Shown here one piece after another: positions 42,881-53,407 of a stretch of DNA of 64,000 bases. The translations under genes were made by a program, and so were the position numbers. Under the pieces are notes generated by a model, which saw only the letters and a list, made by a program, of their open reading frames with translations, had not been told where the DNA came from and did not search any database. This DNA comes from Puccinia triticina. Lineage: Eukaryota; Basidiomycota; Pucciniomycetes; Pucciniales; Pucciniaceae. Positions within the stretch are counted from its first letter, which is position 1. Each line of letters begins with the position of its first letter. The DNA is taken from positions 3,587,501 through 3,651,500 of the forward strand of contig NC_070560.1 of NCBI RefSeq assembly GCF_026914185.1, written 5' to 3'.

Positions 42881-45136
42881 TCACTTTCCCGTTCCACCCA
42901 TTAATTTTTGCCGTTTTCTCTCCGCACCTTGTTCTGCATTTTTCCTTTTTGTTTCTTCTGCTTTTTGTTGGCGTCTTTCAAGAGTGGCTTTATTCCTTTC
43001 TGAGAGTTCTTTTTTCTTTTCTTCCTCCGCAACCTGCTTTTTTATTTCTAGAAGCTCCAAGTAATCCAAGTATGAGGCTCTTCTGACGTAGCTGTTGATC
43101 TGTTCAAGCAAGTGTGCCATTTGACCATTGTGAGCTTCACCACCAGAAAAATCTTGGAGTTCCTTATCTGAAGCACCACCACAAAACGCTACAACTACCC
43201 TCCGTGCCTGGAAAATCCCAAAGTGATTGTTGGGTTCAAACTCTGAATGCTCGGCTTCAATTTGAGTGTAATGGAATTCAGCGAATTGTTCAACTAAAAA
43301 CTTGGCAAATTTTTCCAGTTCTCCAGCTAGCGGTTTGGTTCCCGTGTCTGCCTTAACAGCCGATTGAGTTGTGGATACCTTTGGAACGCTTGGCGGCACT
43401 GGGACATTGATTGATAAATCTCTAGAGGTGATGTTTTTGCTGAATTTTTCTGTTGTGAGATGTTTGAAAGCTTCAAACAAATGTTTTGCACTTTTGGGGC
43501 CTCAGTTGGAGCACAAACATGTTTCAAACTTCTTTTCCTGCTCTCTTAATCTTTCAAGCTTCACATTTGGATTGGCTTTGTCTAATGGAACATATCCTAG
43601 TCTGCAACAGCCAATAATATCCAGTCAAAAACCATGATGTTTGCATTTAAATATTGGCGCCAACGCACAAAAGCTAAACTCACAAATTATCAAGAGACAT
43701 CACAATGCGAAGGCACACTGGGGTGATGGCAAGTGCGTCCATCCTATCATCATCGGATTGCTTCATTGGAGTTACAAAATCATTGATTTTATTTTTTCCT
43801 GACCTCTGATTGGTCTCAACCAGCATTATACCAAGACCTGGATTATTTTCCCCGCAACCACACCTCCCAATCATCTGGCAGATGAAGGATCACCTCGGCC
43901 AACGTGGACCACACACCTCACCCGCTTCCAGTTCTGGCCCAATCCAAGGGCCATTGTGCATGAGATAATTGAAAACTTTTCATTTTTGAAACCGTTGATT
44001 ATATCAACTTTATCTAGGTTTCCGGTACACAAATGGTAACAACGAGCAAATGAGCTTTTTGGGTCCAAGTGTCCGCCTCAAATCTTGCAAGACTCATGGA
44101 TTGCTCGAAGAACCTGCCAGGTGAGATTTTGGGTTGGCGCATAAATGAGGGTTGGAGGAATTTGGTTGTCTGGGGTTATATTTCTGGTTGCAAAGAGCCG
44201 TTTGAGATCATGACATGATCCCAGAGACAATTTCATTGGAACACGGATGAGCCGAATTTCTGGACGGGTGAGTTTGCCTTGGACTATTGCTATGTTTTCC
44301 AGTAAGATTTTTAAGCTGTTTAGTATCTTCTCGATTGCGACAGGTCTGCAGGTCGCTGAGAGTAAAAGGATAGGTACACCATGTGCTTCAAGAAGTCTGG
44401 CCCCTAAGTCTCCATAAGAAGGCCAAAAAATATCTCTGTCTTGGAGTTTAAAATGACAGCTGATTTTTTTTCCGAGTCCGCTGGCAACTAACCCCCACAC
44501 ATATATCATGTGTGCTTCATCAACAACCGTCAAGACTAATTTGGATAGGAATTGGTGGTTGAAAAATATCTGCCGGAACATTGAATTATTCAAAAGAACC
44601 TCGGGGCTCTAATACATCATCAACATCAGCTTTAGTCGATACTCCTATAGAACAACATAAATTAAAATCTCTAACCAGGTAAATAAAGGCGTAGTCCCCT
44701 CTAAGGACCTTTTTCTCAACATCAGGTGTGAAGTTCATCTTAGTCAAATTTACGGCTTTGATATTCACATTCTTATTTTCCAGCACCTGATTGACACGTA
44801 TTTAGGGATTGAAACATAAGTAAGCTACTATACATCGGAACATCAAAAACTGCATACATAACTCACTTGATTATCTCCCAGCGAGTCCAAAGGATTCAAA
44901 ACCAGGATGATTGGTTTCTTGTACGCAGGAAAGAGGCAATAGTATACTTTGCCAATCCTCGTTTTGCCGAAACCGGTGCCAGCAAGCGTAAATGTGTGTT
45001 TGCGACAAACCAAGCTGATCACCGTTTCCATTTGGATCAGCTTCAACGGTTCCGAGTAATACTTGGCTACAGTAAGGGTGATATGCTCGGTAAGTCCGGC
45101 ATTGGACATTGTGTCAAATTCTTCCCGCAACTTCAA
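42881..45136 (-). pseudogene. RecQ-like DEAH helicase, decayed
   Basis: Superfamily 2 ATP-dependent DNA helicase, presumably assisting transposition. From the ATG at 45,136: a Q-motif-like LKLIQMETVISL, Walker A AGTGFGKT, then an intron (GTGAGT donor at about 44,870, CAG acceptor at 44,787) and VLENKNVNIKAVNLTKMNF. A second intron ends just before PEVLLNN. DEAH follows in VVDEAHMIYVWG, motif III in LLLSATCRP, motif V in ISCTMALGLGQNWKRV, motif VI in QMIGRCGCG. The last exon ends with a Glu/Lys-rich coiled segment at 42,881. Lesions: TGA at 44,078-44,080, a frameshift near 43,873, TGA at 43,502-43,504, and Cys where motif VI normally has its second Arg (TGC for CGC). It faces the DUF6589-like gene end to end. 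Confidence 0.75.
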
Positions 45137-45628
45137 TTTTGAGGCTGCATTTTATTCTTGAGATAGATTGAGGGTGGCTAGGTTGCCATCATCCTCGTCA
45201 GTTGCTTCCATGGCTGATTGATGTAGTTGTCCAATAATGACAAGGTTCTCTTCCGATGTTATTTTATTCTTTTCTTGTCAATCAAGCTCAAGGTTCTTTT
45301 TGTGGCCTCAAGTTTTTTTCTCCATTGATTGTTGGTCATTTGGGCGCAATCAGGCTCACTAGCTCCGATTGGGTCAGTGCTTTATGGAAATACCAAATGA
45401 AATGAGAATGAAATGTAGTGATGTGCTTGACATCACAGTGATTTTATTTTTTATTCTGATTTTCAAAATATTGATTTTAGAGATAGAGGAGCTAGATACA
45501 TGGAGTAAAAAAGTACATGATAATTTTATTGAGAAGAATTCCGTTCAGAAAAAATGGGTCCCGTAAGGGGAGGTTGAGAATTGTTGGAGTCGTGAGGAAT
45601 ATAACCACAAGCGTGGTCAATTATCCGG

Positions 45629-45709
45629 ATCTCTCACGCAAGAAGTGCGGATTAGTCATAAGTCCCTCCGACAAAGCCTCAGGCAAGAGAGGGACTTAGT
45701 TAAGTTCAA
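45629..45709. repeat. Right TIR of the 6.2-kb transposon
   Basis: Reverse complement of 39,545-39,625 with about six C/T differences. Ends at GTTCAA, followed by the AACGGTC target duplication. Confidence 0.8.
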
Positions 45710-45716
45710 AACGGTC

Positions 45717-46930
45717 TACCATGAGCATCCACCGCCTGACACCAGCAACACCACAGGCTCTCCTTGCCTACCGGCCGGCCTACATACATATCTTGTATCT
45801 CTACCTTCAGCTCCGGTCTTGTATCATCAACTGTTGACAATCTCTCTGTCCATTTGCTATTGGTGATCCCTTTGTTGTGGATCTACATATTTTACATCTC
45901 TCTGCTCATCAATAAATCCCCCTTGGTCCTCAGAATGGTCTCTTAGGCGTTGAAACCTCTCTACACGCGTCTGAATCTAGTTCTAGTGGTCGGTACAGCC
46001 TTCTTGCCATTGGAAAATCTTCATCAAACTTCATAGTTTCATTTTGGTCGTTGGTACCTCCTTGTTGGTTGTTGAATGGACTTTTTGTCGGTGGATTCAT
46101 CCTACAGTCGTCAGGACGTCCTTCTTGTCCCGTTTGGCGGGTCTTGATGAACTCAAAGTCAGCAAGGCCGAGCTTTGGAATCAGCTGCGCTACTTGTGAT
46201 TTCCTAAGCATAGTGCCGGCGTCCAAGGCAATCATCATCATATCAATTTTTTTCTGCTAGTCCTTCTGGCGGGATCTTTGTGTATTTGAAACAGTCAATT
46301 ATCAAAATCAGGGGCGCCAATGAAGATTTTGCAAGCACAGTACCGGCGTGCAAACAAACTTGTTGGGGTTCATGCGCCCCCCCTCCCCCCCCCCTTCCCC
46401 CCCCCCCCCTTCCTAATGCAGTCCACATGAATGATACAACTCTGTGAGCTGATTGAATTCTCGTCTATGGGGTTACAACTCGTTCACTTCTTCACACCAG
46501 CCAGTAATGTTAGCTGTAGAGGCAGAAATGATTTTTGCCGGGAGCAAGGAGGACCTAAAGCTTGACGGGCCAGCAGGATTTCACCACTTAGACGGAGATG
46601 GTTGCGAGGAAGCAAGGAGAACCTGAATGGACTAGCAGTAGTTCATCTCTTCAAGTGAATTAAATAATCTTCTACATTAAGCATAATTGCACTTCATCTG
46701 ATTTATTATTTGATCGAGAAATGTACAAACATACACATGTCATGGCAAAGATTTTTAAGTGGGTTGAACTCCAAAAGAAATGCTACCCACTGCAGTACTG
46801 TGTTAATTTGATTGATTTTGTGTATTGTTCAGACTGTCCTTGATAGAGGGTCCCCTTTTGCAAGAGTAAGAGCCTGTAGTGCTGGTCCAATTGTCACTTG
46901 AAATACCATCCTTTCATCAAAATAAGGAAA
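45717..46930. other. Mostly non-coding; possible duplicated exon remnant on minus
   Basis: Two minus-strand segments resemble each other: ALDAGTMLRKSQVAQLIPKL (near 46,200) and CLHAGTVLAKSSLAPLILII (near 46,350), about 165 bp apart, suggesting a tandem duplicate of an unknown coding segment. At 46,379-46,410 there are long C runs. The rest is featureless. Confidence 0.35.
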
Positions 46931-46939
46931 GCATCCCTG

Positions 46940-47270
46940 ATATGTATCTAGAGAGCAAGGCTGGTTCAGCTACGCTATCATTAGCAATATTGCAGCGCAG
47001 TCTAGCTTAATTCTGGTAAAAATAATGGGGTTCCCTGTTAGCTGTCAGCGCAATTAAGCTAGCACTAACCACTGCCAAACAAAAACTACGCCCACTACGC
47101 GGCGTTATGCCGCTATTCAGCAAGATTTTCTGCAAAAAGTGGCACAAAACAGCATAGTGCTAGGGTAGCGCCCCTAACAGTCTGCTAATACTATGGCCGC
47201 AGCGGACAACAATAAAGGTTGCTACACTACACACGGGGGCCATTCAGCGTAGTGGCCCACTTTTCTGGAG
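46940..47270. repeat. TAGCG/CGCTA-rich repeat patch
   Basis: Dense GCTACGC, TAGCGC, GTAGTGG and CTAGCACTAAC words with GCGGCGTTATGCCGC, a short palindrome. Same family as the patches at 4.9, 18.5 and 31.3 kb. Confidence 0.5.
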
Positions 47271-47367
47271 ACTTATCTGCAGCTTTTTTCCGCTTCAGTG
47301 AATCTGAACTACTCTGAAAAAAATAGGTGATGTGTGATGGTCCTGTTTATAAGACGCTCAAAGGAGC

Positions 47368-47628
47368 AAATGCAGATCTGACAATAAGAAGTGCGTTGCG
47401 GTGGGCTCAAGCACGGGCAGTATTGGATCCAAACTCGGTGTTAATTGCTACTCACCTGACAATAAGAAGTGCGTCGCGGTGAGCTCAAGCACGGGCAGTA
47501 TTGGATCCAAACTCGGTGTTGATTGCTACTCACCTGACAATAAGAAGTGCGTTGCGGTGAGCTCAACCATGGGCAGTATTGGATCCAAACTTGGTGAAGA
47601 GAGAAAGGAGCCGGTACTGCCGTGTTGA
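47368..47628 (+). repeat. 87-bp tandem repeat, three units, open frame with Cys-rich 29-residue units
   Basis: Three near-identical units carrying GACAATAAGAAGTGCGTTGC and GGCAGTATTGGATCCAAACT. One plus frame is open through all of them and encodes CYSPDNKKCVAVSSSTGSIG followed by SKLGV, ending at 47,626-47,628. The last unit is truncated. The units differ by few bases and the frame is kept, but the start is unclear (GTG at 47,401 is the track start, with sense codons before it) and no signal peptide is visible. It may be the tail of a repeat protein gene or simply a tandem repeat. Confidence 0.5.
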
Positions 47629-47639
47629 CTAGACTAAGT

Positions 47640-48440
47640 ACAATGTGGACTGTGCTGCAGATATGCATGTATCTACATGATTTGATACATGCATAACTTG
47701 AAGATAAACTAAAATGACTAAAGTTTACCCTGTTGGCTTCTCCTTACTCCAACACTGTTTGTATTACTTCAGGGTTTTTTTTAAACAAAAATAGCAAACA
47801 AGTTTTTTGTCACAATACATGGTGAAGTCTAAAAATTTCAGGGGATTAGCTTTGATGAGAGATTTTGCTGGCATGTGCCCTGTAATCTTCATAAATCAGG
47901 TGTGGTGGATTGAAATATATCAGGAGTTGTGTGCTTCCCCTACTGCCAGTAGGGAAAATGAAATGAAATTGAACAACCTTGTTGTTGGATGTTGCTACAG
48001 TTATGGTGTTCAAAGTTGATTTATGCAAGCATAAATCATAATTTCATAAAGAAGATGCAGTAATATTACATAATCAAACTTGTGTGATCCCCTGAAAATA
48101 AGGATTCATGAATTTATGATTCATGCATGCATAAATGAATTTTGAACACCATAAGTTTAGAAATCTCAAAGTATTAAATCCAAACATAATTCTCCAGGCC
48201 ACAATACTCTTAGCAATGTGTTTTGCTTATTTTATTCAACTTTCAGAGATGAGCAGTGGTAACTGGAATCATTTTTTTTTTTTTGAAAACAAACACACCT
48301 ATTGGGATATATGTGGGCTAATTGGATCTTTCCAAAGCATTTATCTTCCTTCATGATTTCCATGGAATTGGCAAATATCATCTTCTTTTTAATCATGGTA
48401 AAGGTTTGTGCAATGGTTGTTTGAGGAGTGGTCACTTGAA
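47640..48440. other. No gene recognised
   Basis: AT-rich. An imperfect inverted pair around ATTTATGCAAGCATAAAT (48,020) and ATTCATGCATGCATAAAT (48,120) is the only pattern noted. Confidence 0.4.
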
Positions 48441-49037
48441 CAATAATAGGGGGTTACTAAAGGTACCCGGTTTTTCCGCGTTTGTACCCGGTTTTTGCGT
48501 ACCCCCTTTTCTGCGTTTGTACCCGGTTTTTTTCTAATCGTTTCTACGCAACGCAAATAGGCTTCAAATTCATGTAAAATCCTTAAAATAATTATCATGC
48601 ATTCAAAATTCCAAAAAAGCAACTTTGAATGATTTAATTAATTTTTTGCATACCCCCTTTTCCCAACTGTATACTAAGGGAATATTTTTTTTCTTACATG
48701 TACCAGGGTTCCAAAAGATTGAGGGAACATTTAAAAATGCATTTGAAGCTCCCTTTGAAATTTTGGAGAGAAAAAAATAGGTACGTGGCGCGCGTAGTAG
48801 GAAAATGGCTGCTACCTGTATAGCTTTTTTGTTACACATTGAAAGAGTCTATAAATTTCAGAAATGTTTCTATGGTGTATATTCTGTGCGCCATTGAATT
48901 TATAGCAATGGGGTAAACTCCAAACATGAGATATAGGGGGGGCGGGCAGCCTTAATAGGAACAATCTGGCTAATTGAATATTGTTTTTGATAAATTTCCC
49001 AGAAGTCCAGGGACTTCAGGGGTTATATAATGATGCA

Positions 49038-49062
49038 CTAGAGGCCAAGGCGGCTTCGCCGC
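49038..49062 (-). terminator. Helitron-type 3' hairpin and CTAG end
   Basis: GCGGCGAAGCCGC (49,050-49,062, minus) forms a 6-bp GC-rich stem, eight bases before CTAG. In Helitrons this structure marks the 3' end of transposition. Confidence 0.65.
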
Positions 49063-50071
49063 TTCAGGGGGTGTGTTAGGCCATTGTAACCCCCCTCTCT
49101 CAGTTCAAATTCAATCCAGATGCACTGCCCAGCTCCCCCTCTCACCCAGTGCCAATGAAAAACAAAGTGTGGGGCAGGGAAATGTAAAAAAGTATGACAA
49201 GACTCTTAACGCAAGATTGAGGATGAAGACCTTTCAACATTTGGACTCAAGGAAACAAATTAAAAAGACTGATTCTTACAAGAAGCTTGCTAGAAACCAA
49301 AAAAAATTGTATTCCTAGTGCAGCAGAAGAGGCTGAACCCCGCAGGACATGCAGGGCTTCACACAGGGCCCCAGGCCAAAAGAGATGATTTTGTTGTGTG
49401 ACTCAAACTAAGGCGGAGATGGGCTGTCTAGTACAAGCGCCCTGCCGGGCTCAATGACCAGAAATCAGCCTGAGACCATCAGGAGCCCACGCGCCAAATG
49501 ACACCACAAATTACAAAGTCTCTCTGGATGGGGCAACCTGTAGTCTTCCTGTCTCCTTCCAATTGCTTCCTGTAAGGGGTGGCTGTCCCCTTAGAAGGTA
49601 GCCACTGATTGATTTCAGTGATACCAGGACTGAAGAAAGGAATGTGGGTTTGATTTCCAGCAGGAGGCAGATTTTTTAATTGCTATAAGAGATAGAAAGC
49701 AGTGAAAGGAAGGAAACCATGGTGATGATGAGTAAGAATAAGAAAAACTATGCAAAAGGATTCAAGATCTTGGTATTCATCTTGGTAAATGATGGTAGCC
49801 TTTAATGGCAATGCATGATAGCTTGTTTTAAGTTTTGATGGTTTTGTGAACAACAAATTTAAGAGCTTCATGATTGGTAGTGCCAACAAAGCAAGGTTGA
49901 TCATTGGTTGTGGGTCAAGCGGTTGAATTGGGTAGCTGGTAGAGGAGCAGCTTGATTGTTCAGGCTGATGAGTTTGCCAAGTTGATGATTGATCACACAT
50001 CTCACACTTGCAGCAAGATCTCCAATGAGCTCCCTTTCTGTTTTTTTTTTTTTGAGTGCTTGATAGTGTGG

Positions 50072-51059
50072 TCAATGGAATATATCATGTCTTGATTTTC
50101 TGTTGGCCACCTCCCACACGCGCATCATTTCATCGTAACTGATGCTCAGGATCTTGTCCCCCGTTGAACTGCAGTATGCCAAGGAAAAAGCCAGTCCGGG
50201 TGCGTGACTCCCCAGACAGCTCCCCTGCTCTACATCGCCGATCTTGCTGCTTGGCAGGAGACCCAATAGGGCCTGTAGGACCCAAGAACTATGAGTAATA
50301 ACAAAAGCCGTGCTGGGGGTTTAACAATCTGCTATTGCAACTTGGGGTTTAGGTAGAAGAGAGCAAGCATAAAAAGAACCTACCACATCTCTTGGTTCAG
50401 TCTGGCAGTCACTGCCAGTCTGTCTCCAGAGTGGGTATAGATAGTGAGGCAGCTGATCTTCTTCTTAGAGGCTGTCCAACAACAGGCGGAAGAATTGGGT
50501 TGGCGGAGGTTGCAATGGACAAGCCCGCCGGCGGTGTCGGAGGCCCAAAGCTTGCGGCCGTGGTTTGACAAGTCAAAGGCGGAGAAGAGGATGGTGTCAG
50601 CGGGAGAGAGAGCCTGGAAATTGACGATCTCTGTGCTCTGTTGACGCTCGAAATTCAACTCCTGGATTGTGCAGTCGTGCGAGCTTGTGATGAGAAGATG
50701 CGGGTGTCTTGGATGGGCTTGGGTGGGCAAGACAGGCAAGTTGCGGGCATGGCTCTGGACAAAGTAGGACAACAGAGGACACCCCTTCCACATACTCCGG
50801 CCAATATTCTGATTCATCCACTTCTTTTTTGACCTGCCTGGCTGGCAAAAAAACAGATGGCATGCTTGACACCTTGGCCTTGTTTGTCAACGACGTCCAG
50901 CGATTTGCATTGGTCCGGATGGAAGGACACCAAGCAGAAGCGGTTGGGACAGACTTTACAGAGCGCTTGCAGCTGCAGGCTGTTCAATTCTTTGGCCAAG
51001 CAGTTGTAGTTGTTGTTGTTTCCAGGCAAGTAGGCAAGATTGACCTCTTCCTGCTTCAT
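50072..51059 (-). pseudogene. Cmr1/WDR76-like WD40 gene fragment captured in the Helitron-like element
   Basis: WD40-propeller protein fragment similar to the DNA-damage-binding Cmr1/WDR76 family. From the ATG at 51,059: NCLAKELNSLQLQALCKVCP and NRFCLVSFHPDQCKSLDVVD; then VKKEVDESEYWPEYVEGVSS in a second frame; then VQSHARNLPVLPTQAHPRHP, LLITSSHDCTIQELNFE and FSAFDLSNHGRKLWASD in a third. An intron runs from about 50,386 (GTAGGT donor) to about 50,276 (TACAG acceptor). The next exon has GSHAPGLAFSLAYCSSTGDK and ILSISYDEMMRVWEV, then a stop at 50,072. Frame changes near 50,880 and 50,770 may be lesions or missed splice sites. The retained intron means genomic capture and not a retrocopy. The N-terminal part of the host protein is missing. 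Confidence 0.6.
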
Positions 51060-51755
51060 TTTTTGGGAAAAGGTGTCAGCAAGAGCTGAAGATGGACAGT
51101 TCTGTAGAGCAAGAGGGATGGGGTGTGGTTGTGTAAATTAGCAAGCAGGGCGTTGTGACAGCAAAATGTGCAATGGAGGTGGCTGGTACATGCCATGCAG
51201 TGGGTGAGGAAAGCAGAAAGTCAGGGGTCTTTGACGGTTGAAAGGGAATGTACATATCACTGCCTCACTAAGAAATTAACAGCCAGGGTGTTTGTTGTGG
51301 TGAATCATGGGCGTTGGAGAGCTTGTGGTGACCGTGTTGGTTTTGCCTGGTAAGTTGGAGGCGTTCATGGCAAGGTAGACTGGCCTGGCGTGGCAAGGGC
51401 TACAATTGATGGTCAGGGGGGAAGCTGGTGGTGGTGGCGGACAAGTGTTTGCCTATTTAAAGAGGGTATCGCCCATGAGGATGTCCCCCCAGGGGCTCCG
51501 GTTTCGTCCTACCCCCTCCCTGGGAGCCCACTAATCACTTGATTAGGGCCTTCCTGGACTGCTATAACATCTGGCACACTTTTGCTTGTTGCTACGGCAC
51601 AGCTGGAGGGTCATCCATAGGGCCTTCATGCCTTTGGGGATTTCAACTTGTGCCTGTGTTTACTTGTTGTGTGGGCTATTTTTTGTTGTAACTTTGTATT
51701 TAAAACACCCCAAAACTTAGATCCAGAAGTCTAGAATTTTGTGGATTTAAGAAAG

Positions 51756-51915
51756 TGGGATATTCTCTGCGCTCTGAAAATTTTGGCAATATTGGTACCT
51801 CAGAACATCAGATATAAGGGGTGCGCAGTAAGGCAATATGACTACCACACACCCCTTATATTTCATGTTCTGAGGTAGAAATATTTCCAAAAGTTTCAGA
51901 GCACAGAGGATATGC
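51756..51915. repeat. Central part of the outer palindrome
   Basis: TATTCTCTGCGCTCTGAAAA at 51,761 is answered by the inverse of TTTCAGAGCACAGAGGATA ending near 51,912, and CTCAGAACAT...ATAAGGGGTG pairs with its inverse. The symmetry centre is near 51,835. Confidence 0.65.
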
Positions 51916-51977
51916 ATCATTATATAACCCCTTAATTCCTTAGATTTCTGGGAAATTTATCAAAAACAATATTCAAT

Positions 51978-53407
51978 CGGACTTACTTTGCGCACTGCAA
52001 AAAAGTCTTTGCGCACTGTGGGGGTCGTCGTCTCGACGTCCCGCCCCCAGTGCGCGCTTCCGCCACGGCTCTTTGCGCACTGTGCATTCCCCCAAAAAAT
52101 CGGCTTACTTTTCTGGAGATATTTCTCAATGAGTCAATAGAACGACCTTTTATGACCCCCCCAAAAAATAATCAAGTCATTTGGTGGTCTCCTTGAGCCT
52201 AGATAAAATTGAGATAAAATAATCATATTTTAATGCGGCAGGGACCTGTAATATTGCTTCCTGTGCCCCAGTAGCCCCAAAAATTTCACAGTGTCATGGT
52301 ACATGTTCAAATTCATGATCTGATAATTTTCAGAATTTTTCCCAGAGATATAAGGGGTGCGCGGCAGGCTTAGTAGGAAAATTACTGCTAACTGTATAGC
52401 TTTTTTGTTACACACCCAAACAGTCCCAAAATTTCAGAAATGTTTTCATTTTGGATACTCCCCGCGCCGTAAATTCCTTGGCAATATTGTGTCATGATAA
52501 CATGAGACATAAGGGGTGTGCGGTAGGCTTAGTAGGAAAATTACTGCTAACTGTATAGCTTTTTTGTTACACACCCAAACAGTCCCAAAATTTCAGAAAT
52601 TTTTTCATTGTGGATATTCTCCGCGCCATAAATTTCTTGGCAATAGTGTGTCATGATAACATGAGATATAAGGGGTGCGCAGCAGGCTTAGTAGGAAAAT
52701 GACTGCTAACTTATCTGATGTTTCAATGACACACTATTGCTAAGAGCTTTATGGTGCATAGAATATGAAAAATTGAAACATTCCTGAAAATTTCAGACTG
52801 TTTCAGCGTGTAACAAAAAATCTATACCTGTAGCAGTCATTTTCCTACTAAGCCCGCCGCACACCCCTTATATCTCATGTTATCATGACACAATATTGCC
52901 AAGGAATTTATGGCGCAGGGAATATTCACAATGAAAATATTTCTGAAATTTCAGGACTGTTTGGGTGTGTAATTTTGCAAAAAAGCTATACAGTTAGCAG
53001 TAATTTTCCCACTAAGCCTGCCGCGCACCCCTTATATCTCTGGGAAAAATTCTGAAAATTATCAGATCATGAATTTGCACATGTACCATGACACTGTGAA
53101 ATTCTTGGGGCTACTGGGGCACAGGAAGCAATATTACAGGTCCCTGCCGCATTAAAGTATGATTATTTCATCTTAATTTTCTCTAGGCTCAAGGAGACCA
53201 CCAAATGACTTGATTATTTTTTGGGGGGGTCATAAAAGGTCGTTCTATTGACTCATTGAAAAATATCTCCAGAAAATTAAGCCGTTTTTTTGGGGGAATG
53301 CATAGTGCGCAAAGAGCCGTGGCGGAAGCGCGCACTGGAGGCAGGACGTCAAGACAATGACCCCCACAGTGCGCGAAGAGTTTTTTGCAGTGCGCGAAGT
53401 AAGTCCG
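51978..53407. mobile_element. Foldback element, 1.43 kb, with 8-bp target duplication
   Basis: Starts CGGACTTACTTTGCGCACTG and ends with the inverse. The arms are complementary over nearly their whole length (about 700 bp), with the centre near 52,710. Flanked by TATTCAAT at 51,970-51,977 and 53,408-53,415. Eight-bp duplications suggest mobilisation by a hAT-like transposase. A roughly 165-bp unit (GTTACACACCCAAACAGTCC ... AACATGAGATATAAGGGGTG) is present twice in each arm. No ORF of interest. Confidence 0.8.

Larger units (their letters stand above)
39545..45709. mobile_element. 6.2-kb TIR transposon with DUF6589-like and RecQ-like genes
   Basis: 81-bp terminal inverted repeats at 39,545-39,625 and 45,629-45,709, starting TTGAACTTAACTAAGTCCCT. 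About six mismatches separate them, all C/T. Flanked by AACGGTC at 39,538-39,544 and 45,710-45,716 (7 bp, or 8 bp if an extra A is shared). Inside, a DUF6589-like gene on plus and a RecQ-like helicase gene on minus converge, their stops four bases apart. A helicase-bearing lineage of Academ transposons (AcademH) is known from fungi and is the nearest named match for this gene pair. That assignment is from memory and not tested here. Both genes are decayed. Confidence 0.8.
49038..51760 (-). mobile_element. Helitron-like element, 2.7 kb, with captured gene
   Basis: On the minus strand it starts TCCCACTTTCTTAAATCC after a host A and ends in hairpin GCGGCGAAGCCGC, then CTTGGCCTCTAG, followed by a host T. 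A TC start, a hairpin near a CTRR end and insertion between A and T without duplication are Helitron hallmarks. The empty site is deduced from the other arm of the surrounding palindrome, which reads straight through AGAGGATATGCATC at the same point. No Rep/helicase gene, so non-autonomous. Related ends occur at 53,973 (3') and 59,105 (5'). Confidence 0.7.

Noticed and set aside
46375..46412. Poly-C run as a regulatory or structural element
   Set aside because: Simple homopolymer expansion, also prone to sequencing error.
50444..51089. Plus-strand ORFs over the WD40 fragment
   Set aside because: They are antisense shadows. The minus strand carries the recognisable WD40 blocks and the intron.
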